From positions 62,001-126,000 of the forward strand of contig JAQFVV010006726.1 in the NCBI GenBank assembly GCA_028023455.1: a stretch of 64,000 nt of DNA, given 5' to 3'. Within the stretch, counting starts at the first letter, position 1. The number at the start of each line of letters is the position of its first letter. Both the position numbers and the translations under genes were made by a program. Of the stretch, positions 36,901-48,768 are shown piece by piece. The notes below the pieces were generated by a model, which saw only the letters and a program-made list of their open reading frames with translations, ran no database searches and was not told the DNA's origin. The DNA is from Epiperipatus broadwayi (taxonomy: Eukaryota; Onychophora; Udeonychophora; Euonychophora; Peripatidae).

Positions 36901-39900
36901 TTGAATACTTCATAAAAACATTAAATAAAATACATAAATAAAAAGTGTAATAAAAGGAAAATAGAAAACTAATAATCATGAAGAAATATACAAGTAGTTT
37001 AGTTAAATGTTAGCATTATGAATTATTTGAATTAATCATGATTCAATGAAAGTTAAGATATTACCCATTTTCAGCAAGACTAACTCTATATTATTTCATA
37101 TTTTTGTTTGTTTACTTTGATTTTCTTTTTCTTTTGTATCTTTTATTGTACATTGTTTAATTTTTATATACATTTTTGATAATACTAAAAAAAAAAAAAT
37201 ATATTTTTCTATTGCAGATTAAAATTTCTATTTAGAAAATCATTTTCAAATCTTGCATTTTATATGGCTGTTCCTTTATTCCAGTAGCTTTATTGAATTA
37301 ATCTATTCACAACATTATTTTAATTTGAAGCCAAAGTCAGAATTCACAAACTACTGACTGAGAAATATGATTCATATTATAGGATCATAGTAGGCAAAGT
37401 AGAAACATTTTCAAGGCTTTCTATATATTATTTCCAAGTGGGTATATTTTTCAACAATGTCCATGATTCCAACAAAGTTGGCAATTATTAAATTTTTCTA
37501 TTATTCAAATCATTAATGAAAAAATTTATCATGATTGTCATTGGAAAAAAACAATAATGATAACTTACAGTTTTATCAATGTTAATTTAGTTTTTTTTTT
37601 TTTTTGCTAACATAAGTCAAACTATTATTTTAGAAAAGATACTGGTAGTTATTATGGAGGTTTTATTTCTGATGTCTGCAAATATTAGCAGCTAATGACT
37701 GAATTATAGTTACCTGCTTTACTTGGAAATGACTTAATAATTTTTTTTTTAAAAATTAAGTGTCTTCTTAATCCCATATATTTTTTTTTATCTTTGCATG
37801 TTTTACCATACTCAATTTGTATTATTTAAATCAAACACATGTTGATTATATTAAACATTGATAATATAACATTTTTTGGTTAATGATTCATTTGATTTAT
37901 GATAAATTAAATTTAAAAACTAACAATGTCATTAAAATGGGATTTTCTTCTATAATTTAGCATTCTATAAAAAGTAAAAAGTAAAATTTTAAATTATTTT
38001 TTTCAATCTTAAAATTATCACCATGAAATAAACATAGCAGTGACTTATTAAAAATTAATATATCACAATTTCTAATTTTTAATTTACACATTAATTTCAA
38101 TAAATCACAAAAAAGGTATGTGAAATAGTTATAATTATTACAAATGATTTTTATATTGGACAATTTTACTTGAATTACAAGGTGTTTAATTTTTTTTTAT
38201 ATCACACTAAATATGACTTTTAACCATTTATTGTTTTGCAACATTTTAATAATATTTATTTCATATTATTTATAACATAATATTCATTTTAAATTCTTAA
38301 AACTATTCAAATAATTTAAAATATTGAAAAATAAGCAAGTATAAGACACTCTTAAACAACATGCATAAATGTTTTTGGTTTTTCGTGTATACATTTTTAA
38401 AATAATAAACATATGTCAATATTATATTATTAATTTTGTAATAGTCATATTTCATGATTACATTATCAAACAAATTAGCAAAATTTAAATGCATCCAGAC
38501 ATAGGTAACCTTCATTTTTATTCTTTATTTAATAAATAATTTTTAATATTGTAACTTTTATAGTTTTTCTCTCGTAGCTAAACTGTATAACCTTATTGCA
38601 GTATTTTTTGTTCTATTTATTAAAACCTATAATGCTACCATTATAGTATATATAACAAAGTCGAACTTCATATATTTGTGTGTGCCATAATCATTTAAAA
38701 TATTATTAATGAATTATGATGTTAATTAATTATAACTGTAAGGATAAATATATATTTTTCTTTTTAAATTCTTAAATATTCAGTCGATCTTTTTCAGTAA
38801 TGACAAAAAAATTACAAAATAGAATTTCAAAAATGTAAAAGAAAAAGATCTTTTTAAGGGAGAAAATGTTTTTATTACCAAATTTCTAATTAATTATTGC
38901 TATATGTGATTAACTTTCTGAATCTATATTACATATATTTATAACAAAAATGTCAAATTTGTTTTCATGAGAAATAAATGCACTGTCAACTATTAAAATA
39001 TTTTTAAGACGCTAATCTTAGCTGGAATAATAATAACATTATCTTTACTTTTAAGCTTTTATTTAAAATTAATTAAATATTTTTCCTCATCCTTCAAATA
39101 AGTAGATTCAATAATTTAAATTATATCAATAATTATATTTTTATTGGAGAAAGGGATAAAGTTATGTGCTTTAGTAAGAATTTACAACTATTATGCAGTT
39201 AGATCTCCATTGTTATTAAAACTATATCAACATTTCCAGGTGACCATTTTAATTTTTATTCATATCCCTACTATAAAATTTAGATCTATTATTTTGAAAA
39301 GGATCCATAAAACAATTCAAAATTGCATAAATCATATTTTGTTTTTTGTTCTACCTATTATTTTACAGTTCAGAAATATATTTACATAATCTACTAAAAT
39401 TATTTTTTTCAAAAAAATAATCAAAGTAATGGTCTGGAAATTTAAAATTCTATGTTTATTAGAAGACTTTTTTATTTATTTTACTAAGATTAAGTTTACT
39501 ACATTTTTGAAAAAAACACATTAAATTTCCTACACAGTAAATTTTAAGGAAATTAATTTGCCATTCTGTGTAAGGTAGAAGTTTATTTCCTTAAAAGAGG
39601 CAGGAAATTTGTGTAAGATGATTTTTTTTCTTTTAATAGGGTAGATACTTTAATGTTTGTTCAAAAAATTGCAGACTTATATTTAACATAAAATTTAAAA
39701 AAATATATAAACTAGTACCACAATTGGAAATAGATTAGCTCAGCATAAATACACATATACACAAGCAATAACCAAAAAAGTAGGCAGTTCTGTTTTTGCT
39801 GACAATCAGTAAAAACTCAACCACAGATTTGAACTCTCCAAGGCTGATATATTATGCATAGAAAGGAATGACTTCAAAAGAAAAAGTCAAGGAAGCTTGT

Positions 39901-40282
39901 TTTATCACCAGTTATATCAACTCAATAAAAATAAAAAACACTTGTTTTGCCATTTCCAGAAAATGAATAATATAAAAGATAGTTTTGCATACATTTGCAT
40001 ATAATGACATTAATAATCTAAAGAGGCTGTGATTATGAAGTAACAAAACTCTGAAAGTGTTTAGCCTGCATATATAGAAAAGTTTCACCCAATTAATCAG
40101 AATTTAAAAGAAATATAAATAAGTTAAATAAAATAAGAGATGTAATCTATTTTACTTTGAATTGGTTTTTATTTTGAGTCAATTTAGAAATAATAGACCT
40201 AAATTTTATTTTTGAAGTATGATTTACAACTTGATTAAGGTAATTTTAGTAACAGTATTGTTATAGTGAGTTATAATATTAG
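36901..40282. other. 3.4 kb of A+T-rich sequence, nothing recognised
   Basis: Several frames of 60-80 codons exist (37957-38163, 38303-38515, 39144-39389), but none shows a domain, good composition or context, and I treat them as chance. Confidence 0.45.
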
Positions 40283-40978
40283 TAATAAAGTAATTAATCT
40301 GACTGAAATTGATTTGTCTGCAATAAAGTTGATTTTTTTTTATACTAAAGATCTTAATTTTATTTCTTTTTGCAATTAAATTATAGTTTTGAATATATTA
40401 GATCTACTAGTTAAAATGGTGACAATAATAGACATTATACTAGTTTTAAACAAAATGTTTAAAAAAAAAAAAAACTTTTAATAATCCTGTTGAGGTTCAG
40501 CATCTTAAAAATAAGTTGATAGCTAATGATGTAATTATTACTTGTTAAAACAAAGCTACTTATTTTATTATTATGAAAGGTAATGGTTTTTAGAGAAAAG
40601 TTGTATAGAGAATTAAATAATAAATACATTTTTAAAGAAAAAAGAACCTGGTAATTTGAGTAAAGAAAAATTAATATGACAAAAATGAAGTTTAAAAATG
40701 TTAATATGGTAGAATATTTAAAATATCATCCAAATGATTTGTGTCAACTAAGATTTTGCAAATATTAAGACTCATTAAAGCATTTTCCTTTAAGATTTAA
40801 TTTTGATTTTACTAATAGTGTTGTTGAAATTAAATCTAAGATTTCTAAATATTTTTTTAAAGTGTTTGTTCTGATAATTGCACTATTTTATTTTTTTAGG
40901 TTTTTGATAAGATCAATAATATTAAGTATGAGAGATAACTGGATGTATGCTAGCTTTGATGTAGTGTATATATATATA

Positions 40979-41467
40979 TGAAAAACAAAAAACACAAGTT
41001 AAAAACTTGCATATGCTTGTATTTATGACTATAGATGGCGTTATACCAAAAACACCTTCAAGCGTTTGTTTACAAGCGTATGCAAGTTTTTAACTTGTGT
41101 TTTTTGTTTTTCATAAATGTACCTTTGGGGTCTTTCTTGCAATGATATATATTGCAGAGACTTCTACTATGTGGTGATGCTGAACTGATATCAGACCCAT
41201 GTAGCTATCTGGCATGCGATGCTGAGTTTGAAGACATTACGTGTCTAAAAGATTCACGCTTGCAGGCTGAATAGAAACTGTTTCTTAAACGCTCAGAGTT
41301 TGTGTTTTAGATCTAGTTTCTTAATCCTGTCCTTCACTGACGATAGCAAATAGCTTGAAATCATGATATGAAGGTGGAAATTAAGTTAGAGATTGTAAAA
41401 TACTCGCTCTGACGTTTATGTAAACAAACACTTGAAGGTGTTTTTGGTATAACGCCATCTATAGTCA
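40979..41467 (+). mobile_element. Hammerhead-ribozyme element inserted in a TA run
   Basis: It is bounded by (TA)n on both sides and absent from the paralogous site at about 60371-60385. The left end is a hairpin (40979-41114) with arms TGAAAAACAAAAAACACAAG and its complement. A block containing ATAGATGGCGTTATACC and AACACCTTCAAGCG occurs inverted at both ends (41031-41078 and 41417-41465). A body of about 250 bp holds the ribozyme. The termini match those of the element at 1919-2443. Non-coding. Confidence 0.78.
41329..41376 (+). ncRNA. Type I hammerhead ribozyme
   Basis: The core CTGACGA starts at 41337. Stem I: CCTTCA (41331-41336) with TGAAGG (41369-41374). Stem II: AGC/GCT with loop AAATA and a T-T mismatch. 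GAAA at 41357. Stem III: ATC-AT-GAT (41360-41367). Predicted cleavage follows A41368. Against the 2.2-kb copy, stem I differs by a T-A to C-G change on both strands, and stem III by C-G to T-A on both strands: paired substitutions that preserve the fold. Confidence 0.85.
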
Positions 41468-41738
41468 TATATATATATATATCATTCTATTAAGATATTA
41501 TGCAAGATAAACGTTCCTAATAATATTTTAATTAATAATGATTTTTTTGCCTTAAAATAAAATTAAAGTTATTAAAGATTTTATTTTGTTATTGGAACAC
41601 TCTATATATTTCACTTAGACGTAAGTTTTCTAGAAGTTAAAGAATGTCGGTAATAGAATAAATTATTTTATCTAATTACTTTCATTTTATATACATTTTT
41701 AAAGGAGAGAAATATTGATCATAATAATAATAATAATA

Positions 41739-42983
41739 ATTAATCTAAATATTTATGTTTAAAATTACTTTTTAGATATGTTAATAATTGATTGTTTGGC
41801 GTGACAAACAATAAATTGGAAGAATGTTTTAATTATTACTTTTGATTCTTTAATAAAATATATTTTACAAAAAGTGTATTTATTTGAAATTTAAAAAAAA
41901 AATACATAATATGAAGTCATTATGTTTAATATAATAACTAAAGGGATGAAATCTGAAATTTATCAGACTGATACTTATAAAGTAGCTGTTTTAAGAAATT
42001 TTGTATTAGAAATAAAAAAAATAATTTAAAAGTATAGTTTTGTTCCAGTTTTTCTTTATAAATATTATTTTGGTCTAGGCTATTCTGATCAATTAATTGA
42101 GATTATTTTATTTAATACAAATTATAATAATGACAATAATTTAAAAAATTGTTAAAATAAAATAAAAAAACTCATGATGTTTTCTTATCAAATATTTCAG
42201 TTATCATTTAGGGTTGCTAATGCTTCATAGTACCTTGATTCAAATGCGGTGAGGTTTATTTTTTTTTAAGAATTAATCTGTTGTAGAGATAAATTTAGAA
42301 CAAATAACATTACACATAAATTTCAGATTATCCAATATTCAGACTAATAGGCAGACCCATAGAGCAATTGAAGTAAATTTTTTTTAAATATAATTTTAGA
42401 GATTAATGGACTCTGCATTTATTTCTATTTTTTTCACCTTATAACGAAATAAAAAACAATTGTAATTGTTTTTTTTTACTTCAGAATCTTAATCATTCTT
42501 AAATTTGAAAAATTGTTTTCTTTACTTCCAAATCTTAATCATTCTTAAACCTAACAAGTAAATAATTTTTGTTTTTAAAAACATTTAATTGACATAAACT
42601 TCATAATAAGAAACTGAAGAAATTCTTTTAAAATTACAAACAAACAACAACGATTTTATTTAATTAATGCAAAAGAATATTTAGAAGAATGTTTTTTAGA
42701 AATAATCTCACAACTTTTATTTATTGAAACATTTTAAATTTTCATGCCCACCTCCAAACATGTACACACAAATAAATTAATATAATTGTATGTGTATATA
42801 TAAAATATTTATGCGTCACATGAGTATTAAGTTAAATCAAAATTACATTTATAACTAAACAATTTATTTTTTAGATCTTTTTACTTTTAACCAATTTTAA
42901 TTCTACCATTTCCGACTTTTTCTATATCTAACTTTTGAAAATCATTAAGACTTCTTATAAAGTATTCAATATATATATATATT
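41739..42983. other. A+T-rich sequence, nothing recognised
   Basis: It ends in a TA run (42971-42982) at the 3' edge of the full-length PLE. No gene is supported. Confidence 0.45.
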
Positions 42984-43976
42984 AAAAACAAAAAAAAAGA
43001 CATAAATCCAATAAATAATATTATATTTCAACCAGAGGACTGGTTTTCATCAGAAAGAAAAAAAAATACACAGTAAAATGGCAATAATCAAAACTTACAG
43101 ATATGATAAAAGATTAAAAATTTAACAACCCCCCCCCCCGATTGGTCACAAAATCTAACACAGAATATCTACCCAATCAATGACCAAATTCAAACAAAAA
43201 AAGAAAAAAACTACATTTCCTCCTAATCAAGCTTAAATTCTATTTAAATTGAAATAAAAATAAATAAATAAATAAAAAAAAACAAAATTAAAATATACAT
43301 ATGTGCATACATACAAAAATTAGACTATGCTCACATACAAAAATAGCTGTGCTCACATTAATATTCATTAAAAACTAAAATACTTATACATTTTAATCAA
43401 AAATTATAGTTAGTGCAAAGTACAATAATTTATAATAATTAATTATTTATCTATATACCAATTAAACACAGATATTAAACATCCATATAACCAATCTTTA
43501 TATAAAAAAATCTCATATAAAAAAATTTTCACATAAAAAACTCATATAGAAAAATCATTTAGGAGATCAGGTAATCCAGAGATGTAATAGTTCCAGTGTT
43601 TAAATTCAATCCATGTGGTTCTAAGGTCTTGAATTTAAAAATAAAAAACTCTCCTTTTGTTTCCTCTCCCTTGTAGAAGAAAAACCTTACTGAAGAATTA
43701 TTACTCTTAAATCATCAATTGAATGATTCGGTAAGTTAAAATGTTTTGAAACTGGTCTATCTTTATTCTTATGCAAAATGTCAAATCTATGATTAGTCAT
43801 TCTGACATGTAAACTATTTGCTGGCTCATCTATATACTGGTTTAAACATCTACTACACTTAATCAAATATATCAAATTAACACTTTTATATATAACATAA
43901 TTAGGAATATACCATTTAAAATTATGATTCTTAGTACTAAAGACCGCTTTTATCACAACAATATGTTTACATGTAA
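42984..43976 (-). repeat. PLE downstream pseudo-LTR
   Basis: It is about 95% identical to 47773-48768. It contains the last part of the endonuclease gene (to the stop at 43559-43561), the 3' UTR, a C-run at 43127-43139 absent from the other copy, and a hammerhead-like core at 43025-43056. Confidence 0.88.
43025..43056 (-). ncRNA. Hammerhead-like core in the PLE terminal repeat (downstream copy)
   Basis: The minus strand has CTGATGA, stem II AACCAG-TCCT-CTGGTT, GAAA, then an A+T hairpin ATA...TAT. The core and stem II are right for a hammerhead, but I cannot pair a stem I. It is either a degenerate ribozyme or a relic. Confidence 0.42.
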
Positions 43977-44154
43977 AACATCTTTTATCCTCACATGGAT
44001 AACATCCTTTTTCCTGTACAGAACTACTAATAAAATTTGTTTTGACAAGTATACCTCTAAGTGATCTATGTTTTCGATATACAACCTTAGGTGGATCAGA
44101 AAAAATAGATTTTAAATAATGTGTGGAGTGTAATATGTTAAAATGTTTTGCCAA
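43559..44154 (-). pseudogene. PLE GIY-YIG endonuclease domain
   Basis: The open part is 43687-44154 (155 codons): a Cys cluster GCYPCEDKRCFTCKHI (zinc-binding type seen in PLEs), then NLIYLIKCSRCLNQYIDEPANSLHVRMTNHRFDI, matching in pieces 'VYLI-C--C--QYVGET---L--R---H---I', and PVSKHFNLPNHSIDDLRVII. The YIG glycine is replaced by Asp. After a stop at 43687 the frame resumes shifted, giving EFFIFKFKTLEPHGLNLNTG, the usual PLE ending, with the stop at 43559. It nicks target DNA in active elements; here the missing Gly and the frameshift argue for inactivity. Confidence 0.82.
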
Positions 44155-44172
44155 TATCCAGTTAATATTAGG

Positions 44173-45943
44173 TCAATCTCTATTAAAAGTAAGAACCAAT
44201 GGTGGAACATCTAATTGTTTTTTTACTATTTTTAGATAAAAGAAGTTTTTTTTTCTATCAATTAAAGAAGATCTCCTTACTGCATTATCCAACAATGTCT
44301 TAGGATACCTCATACTGACCAATCTATTATATAAAATACTATCATTTTGTTGAATAAATTTCTCATCATTACAAATCCTCTTCATCCTTAAAAATTGACT
44401 ATAAAGAATATTAGCCTTTAAATGTTTAGGATGGTTACTATAAAAAATGTAGATAGTGGTTATTATCAGTTGGTTGCCTATATACAATAGTAGTAAGAAC
44501 TCTATTAGTGTAAATAACTTCAACATCAAGAAAATGAGCAATTTATTTTGAAAAATTCATTGTGAAATTAATATTTTTATTAAAATTATTTAAATAACTT
44601 AAAAAATTATGAAGTTCAACTTCATTATGTGGCCATATCATGAAAATTTCATCTATATATCTAAGCCAAGTATAAGGTTTCAGCTTAGCATTATCAAGTA
44701 TAGAGGATTCTAGTTTTGACATAAAAATATTCACATAACTTGGTGCCATCTTTGTACCCATTGCCATACCTTGTTTCTGTAAATAGTATCTAGAATCAAA
44801 AGTAAAAAAAAATATTTCTTAAAATCAAATATATTAATTCAACCATAGTAGTAATAAGACCATGATCATACTTTTTATCTTGTAAAGCACATTTAATAGC
44901 CTCAACTCCATCATCATGAGGTATATTTGTGTATAGTGATACAATATCCAAATTAACCAAAAACAATCATCTGGTAATAAAGATTTAATATTTTCTAACA
45001 CACAAAGAAAATGAGTAGTATCTTTAACATAAGAATTAAATGATGGTGGAATAAATTTAATAACATTATCAACATATGCTGAAATATTTTCTGTAGAACT
45101 ACCAATACTAGCTACAATAGGTCTGCCTGGACAACCTGGTTTATGAATCTTTGGCAAAATATAAAAACTACTAGGATGAATTTTGGTTGGTACTAAAAAG
45201 TTATATACATTATTATTTATAAGACCCCTATCTCTCATATCTTTTAAACTAACACGTATGCACTTGAATAAAGAATTAACAGTGGTTAGTGAAATAGGCT
45301 CATAAAAAATTTTATCATCTAAAAGCTCCAGAGCTTTTTTAACATAATCATCTTTATTCATAATTACTATTGATCCACCTTTGTCAGCTGGTTTTATAAT
45401 AATATCCTGTCTTTTCACTAAATTGTGTAATGCATTCATCTCTTTCAATGTTAAATTACTCTTATACTTACTATGTTGTTTAAGTCTAATTTCATTAATA
45501 ATATCCTGATATACATTATCAATGTATGTATCTAATAACACATTCCTTTGATGTGGTAGTGTCCAATCAGATCGTAATTTCCCAATAGTATCACATTCTT
45601 TGTTTCCAAAAAAGTCTCTTAATCTAAGTCTCCTTGAAAAATTATCTAAATCCTGATGAATTTTACATTCATTTTTTTGATAAAATGACTGAATTGTAGG
45701 GCAAAAAGATAAACCTTTATTTAAGAGTGAACATTCTGTCTCACTAAGATTAATGTTAGTTAGATTAATCTCATTGTTTTCCTTATTAGCTAAACATAAA
45801 AAGTCATTGATATAAATATTTGAATTAGATTTATTAGTGTTTGTATTTCCAGAAACTAAAATATTGTTAATGCATTCAGAAGAATCTGTAACTCTATGAA
45901 CCAATGCTAAACCAGCATCACTATTAGGAACAGATGGTAACAT
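44173..45943 (-). pseudogene. PLE reverse transcriptase, frameshifted
   Basis: Pieces in order: 45943-44834 with NINLSETECSLLNKGLSFCP and DLDNFSRRLRLRDFF (N-terminal region), DIIIKPADKGGSIVIMNKDD (RT1), FYILPKIHKPGCPGRPIVAS (RT2); a frameshift near 44975 hides the NLDIVSLYTNIPHDDG catalytic block in the next frame; 44767-44543 with MAMGTKMAPSYVNIFMSKLE and TWLRYIDEIFMIWPHN (YIDD is YIDE here, so a catalytic Asp is changed); 44541-44173 with NHPKHLKANILYSQFLRMKR, the thumb-like region. A long T-run near 44810 is one shift point. All expected PLE RT motifs are present, but no continuous frame. Confidence 0.88.
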
Positions 45944-47158
45944 TTCAGCACAATCTCATGAATGTGAAGATGATATAAATGATTTATCAGTATCAATTGG
46001 AATCATATCCGATGTAGAAATATCCAAAACAATATGATTACCAGAAGTCACACAATTAATTAGTGTTTGTGACTGATTAGTAACTAATTCAAATCCTGGC
46101 TCATTACCCATAACTTTGAACCAATGATACATTTTATTATGAAATTTCTTCACCAATAACTTCTCTCTCAAAAAAAACCATTCCTGTAAGTCCTTCTGTT
46201 AATCTATATTCATTAAATTACAACTACCAAAATGTATAATTTCTTTTTCAATTAATTTAAGTCTTACCAAAAATGCATCTTTCAAAATATGTATTAATGT
46301 AACAGATGCTTCTCTTATTGTATTATCCCATTTAATTGCAAGTTCCCTAAAAAATTGGTCTATGTTAGCAATAATTTTTATTCTGAGGCCTTTAGGAATT
46401 ATGTTATTGTTAATAAAATATGCAAAATTACTAATATGTTTTCTATATCTAACTAATTTATCATATATTTTCCTATATTTAAGAAACGATGTACTATGTA
46501 ATGTTTGTCAATTACTTTTAACTTGCTTATTATTTAGATGTCTAGAAAAATGTTTAGGGATTGTCCCTGTATTAATTAATGTTAGATCCTGTAAATGTTG
46601 TTTACTATAATAATCCCTATTAATATCAATCTCTGTATTTATGCTAGATATTATATTAAAATCAGTGCCAATTATCAATCCATTATCTATTTGGTTAACT
46701 ACAACCACCTCTAAATTACCCAGATCTCCTTTACCACCATCTATATGTTGATCCGAAGCAGCAAAACCATCAATCTGTTGAACATCAGAAATATCATTCT
46801 TAAAAAATTATCCTGTTTGGAAATGTTACAAATTATATCATCTAATGAAAGGTCTAAAGAATCATTTTTACGTTGAGTATGATCTTCTTTAAAAACTTTT
46901 GGATATCTATCCCACAATGATTCCTCCAAAACACTCACTGTCAAGCAAGATTGTTCAACATCTACTAGGATCCTGTTAGTATCACATGGTATAATAATTT
47001 GTGATTCCTGACAATTACATATCTCAGTTTACATCCCCATTTCACATGTCAACACAGCTTCCATTTGAGTTCCAACATTAACAAAACTATATTCCCTCAC
47101 ACTCAACACAGAATTTACATTACAAACTCTGTTACATCTCATCAATGACATTATATAT
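45944..47158 (-). pseudogene. PLE linker region between SGNH ORF and RT, decayed
   Basis: Short open pieces (46741-46944, 46508-46708, 45956-46171) give hydrophilic protein such as SLDLSLDDIICNISKQDNF and LREKLLVKKFHNKMYHWFKV with stops between. No domain was recognised. By position it joins the SGNH domain to the RT or forms the end of a separate ORF1. Confidence 0.5.
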
Positions 47159-47728
47159 TTAAAAACCATACACTAAACATCTAGCTCCATACATGTTCAA
47201 ATGACGACCATCTCGGGCTAAAAATCTCAAAAGATTCTCTCTTTTTATAAAATCCGTATGCTGTAAGAAAAATACATTATGGTGTGTATAACTTAAAAAA
47301 TGACAATGTCTATTAAATGCAAAAATTTTTTCATTAATAATTCTCAATTTAATCCGATTCATTGGGTAATATTTATTCTGCAATTGTGGTAAAACTTGAG
47401 AAATTATAATTGTAATCTCAGGTGAATAAGAACGTATATGTCGAATCAATTTCAAAATCTGCACATATTCGTTATTTTTAAATGAAAAAATATTGTTAGA
47501 TCCAAGATGAACAAACAAAACCTTAATGTTATGCTTATTAATTAACTTGTTAAACAGATCAATACCGTCCAGAATAGAAGCTCCTCGTCTATAACTAATT
47601 AGTACACCATCTTGAGTATTAAATTTTGGAAAAAAAATATATAAAAATTTCAGCAATGAATCGCCTATGAAAGCCACGTGGCTAAGTGACAATAAAGTCT
47701 TACTCTCTTTAGTCAGTAATAAATCCAT
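47159..47728 (-). CDS. SGNH/GDSL-hydrolase-like ORF of the PLE
   Basis: 189 residues with the SGNH blocks in order: VAFIGDSLLK (block I, Ser 24), RRGASILDG (block II Gly), LFVHLGSNNIF (block III, Asn about 78) and ARDGRHLNMYGARCL (block V, Asp 173 and His 176). The length and motif spacing fit a single small esterase domain; no signal peptide or membrane segment. It starts 40 nt after the upstream pseudo-LTR, making it the first ORF of the element. Esterase-type ORF1 domains are known in some CR1-like LINEs, where their role is unclear; I cannot say from memory how common they are in PLEs. Possibly it acts on lipids or in RNP handling (inference). The frame is intact, unlike the RT behind it. 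Confidence 0.78.
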   Translation of the reverse strand: MDLLLTKESKTLLSLSHVAFIGDSLLKFLYIFFPKFNTQDGVLISYRRGASILDGIDLFNKLINKHNIKVLFVHLGSNNIFSFKNNEYVQILKLIRHIRSYSPEITIIISQVLPQLQNKYYPMNRIKLRIINEKIFAFNRHCHFLSYTHHNVFFLQHTDFIKRENLLRFLARDGRHLNMYGARCLVYGF

Positions 47729-47772
47729 ATAAAAATATTAATATATAATAAACTAACCAAAGGAAATACATA

Positions 47773-48768
47773 CAAAAACAAAAAAAAGACTTATAAATCC
47801 AATAAATAATATTACATTTCAACCAGAGGACTGGTTTTCATCAGAAAGAAAAAAAATACACAGTAAAATGGCGATAATCAAAACTTACAGATATGATAAA
47901 AGATTAAAAATTTAACAAAAAAAACCATGATTGGTCACAAAATCTAACACAGAATATCTACCCAATCAATGACAAAATTCAAACAAAAAAAGAAAAAAAA
48001 CTACATTTCCTCCTAATCAAGTTTAAATTCTATTTAAATTGAAATAAAAATAAATAAATAAATAAAAAACCCAAAATTAAAATATACATATGTGCATACA
48101 TACAAAAATTAGACTATGCTCACATACAAAAAATATCTGTGCTCACATTAATATTCATTAAAAACTAAAATACTTATACATTTTAATCAAAAATTATAGT
48201 TAGTGCAAAGTATAATAATTTATAATAATTAATTATGTATCTACATACCAATTAAACACAGATATTAAACATCCATATAACCAATCTTTACATAAAAAAA
48301 TATCATATAAGAAAATATTCACATAAAAAACTCACATAGAAAAATCATTTAGGAGACCAGGTAACCCAGAGATGTAATAGTTCCAGTGTTTAAATTCAAT
48401 CCATGTGGTTCCAAGGTCTTAAATTTAAAAATAAAAAAAACTCTCCTTTTGTTTCCTCTCCCTTGTAGAAGAAAAACCTTCCTGAAGAATTACTACTCTT
48501 AAATCATTAATTGAATGATTCGATAAGTTAAAATGTTTTGAAACCGGTCTATCTTTATTCTTATGCAAAATGTCAAATCTATAATTAGTCATTCAGACAT
48601 GTAAACTATTTGCTGATTCACCTGTATACTGGTTTAAACATCTACTACACTCTATCAAATATATCAAATTAACACTTTTACATGTAACTTAATTAGGAAT
48701 ATACCATTTAATATTATGATTCTTACTACTAAAGACCACTTTTGTCACAACAATATGTTTACATGTAA
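47773..48768 (-). repeat. PLE upstream pseudo-LTR (truncated tandem unit)
   Basis: Copy of 42984-43976. It carries the end of a GIY-YIG gene (48349-48768) with its own small changes (a stop where the other copy reads on at about 48690) and a hammerhead-like core at about 47817-47848. It is joined abruptly at 48768 to the repeat units that follow. Confidence 0.85.
47817..47848 (-). ncRNA. Hammerhead-like core in the PLE terminal repeat (upstream copy)
   Basis: It has the same CTGATGA, AACCAG/CTGGTT stem II and GAAA as 43025-43056; the stem III region differs by one base (ATG for ATA). No stem I was identified. Confidence 0.42.

Larger units (their letters stand above)
40283..41738 (+). mobile_element. 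Decayed PLE fragment (RT N-terminal part) interrupted by a hammerhead element
   Basis: It aligns with 59743-60642 over its whole length except 40969-41482. Translated pieces resemble the N-terminal region of PLE RT: INLTEIDLSA...KDLNFI (compare INLTNINLSE...KGLSFCPT in the full PLE), HLKNKLIANDVIIT...NKATYFIIMK (compare DIIIKPADKGGSIVIMNKDD). Many stops. It is an old relic, useful as an empty-site reference. Confidence 0.55.
42984..48768 (-). mobile_element. Full-length Penelope-like element with 1-kb direct terminal repeats
   Basis: Reading on the minus strand: terminal repeat (48768-47773), a 40-nt leader, SGNH ORF, linker, RT, GIY-YIG endonuclease, 3' UTR. The direct repeats (42984-43976 and 47773-48768) each contain the end of the GIY-YIG gene plus the 3' UTR, so the upstream repeat is the 3' end of a second, truncated unit. 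This partial tandem ('pseudo-LTR') arrangement is characteristic of Penelope elements. The 3' end abuts (TA)n. Several frameshifts and substitutions make it inactive. Confidence 0.88.
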
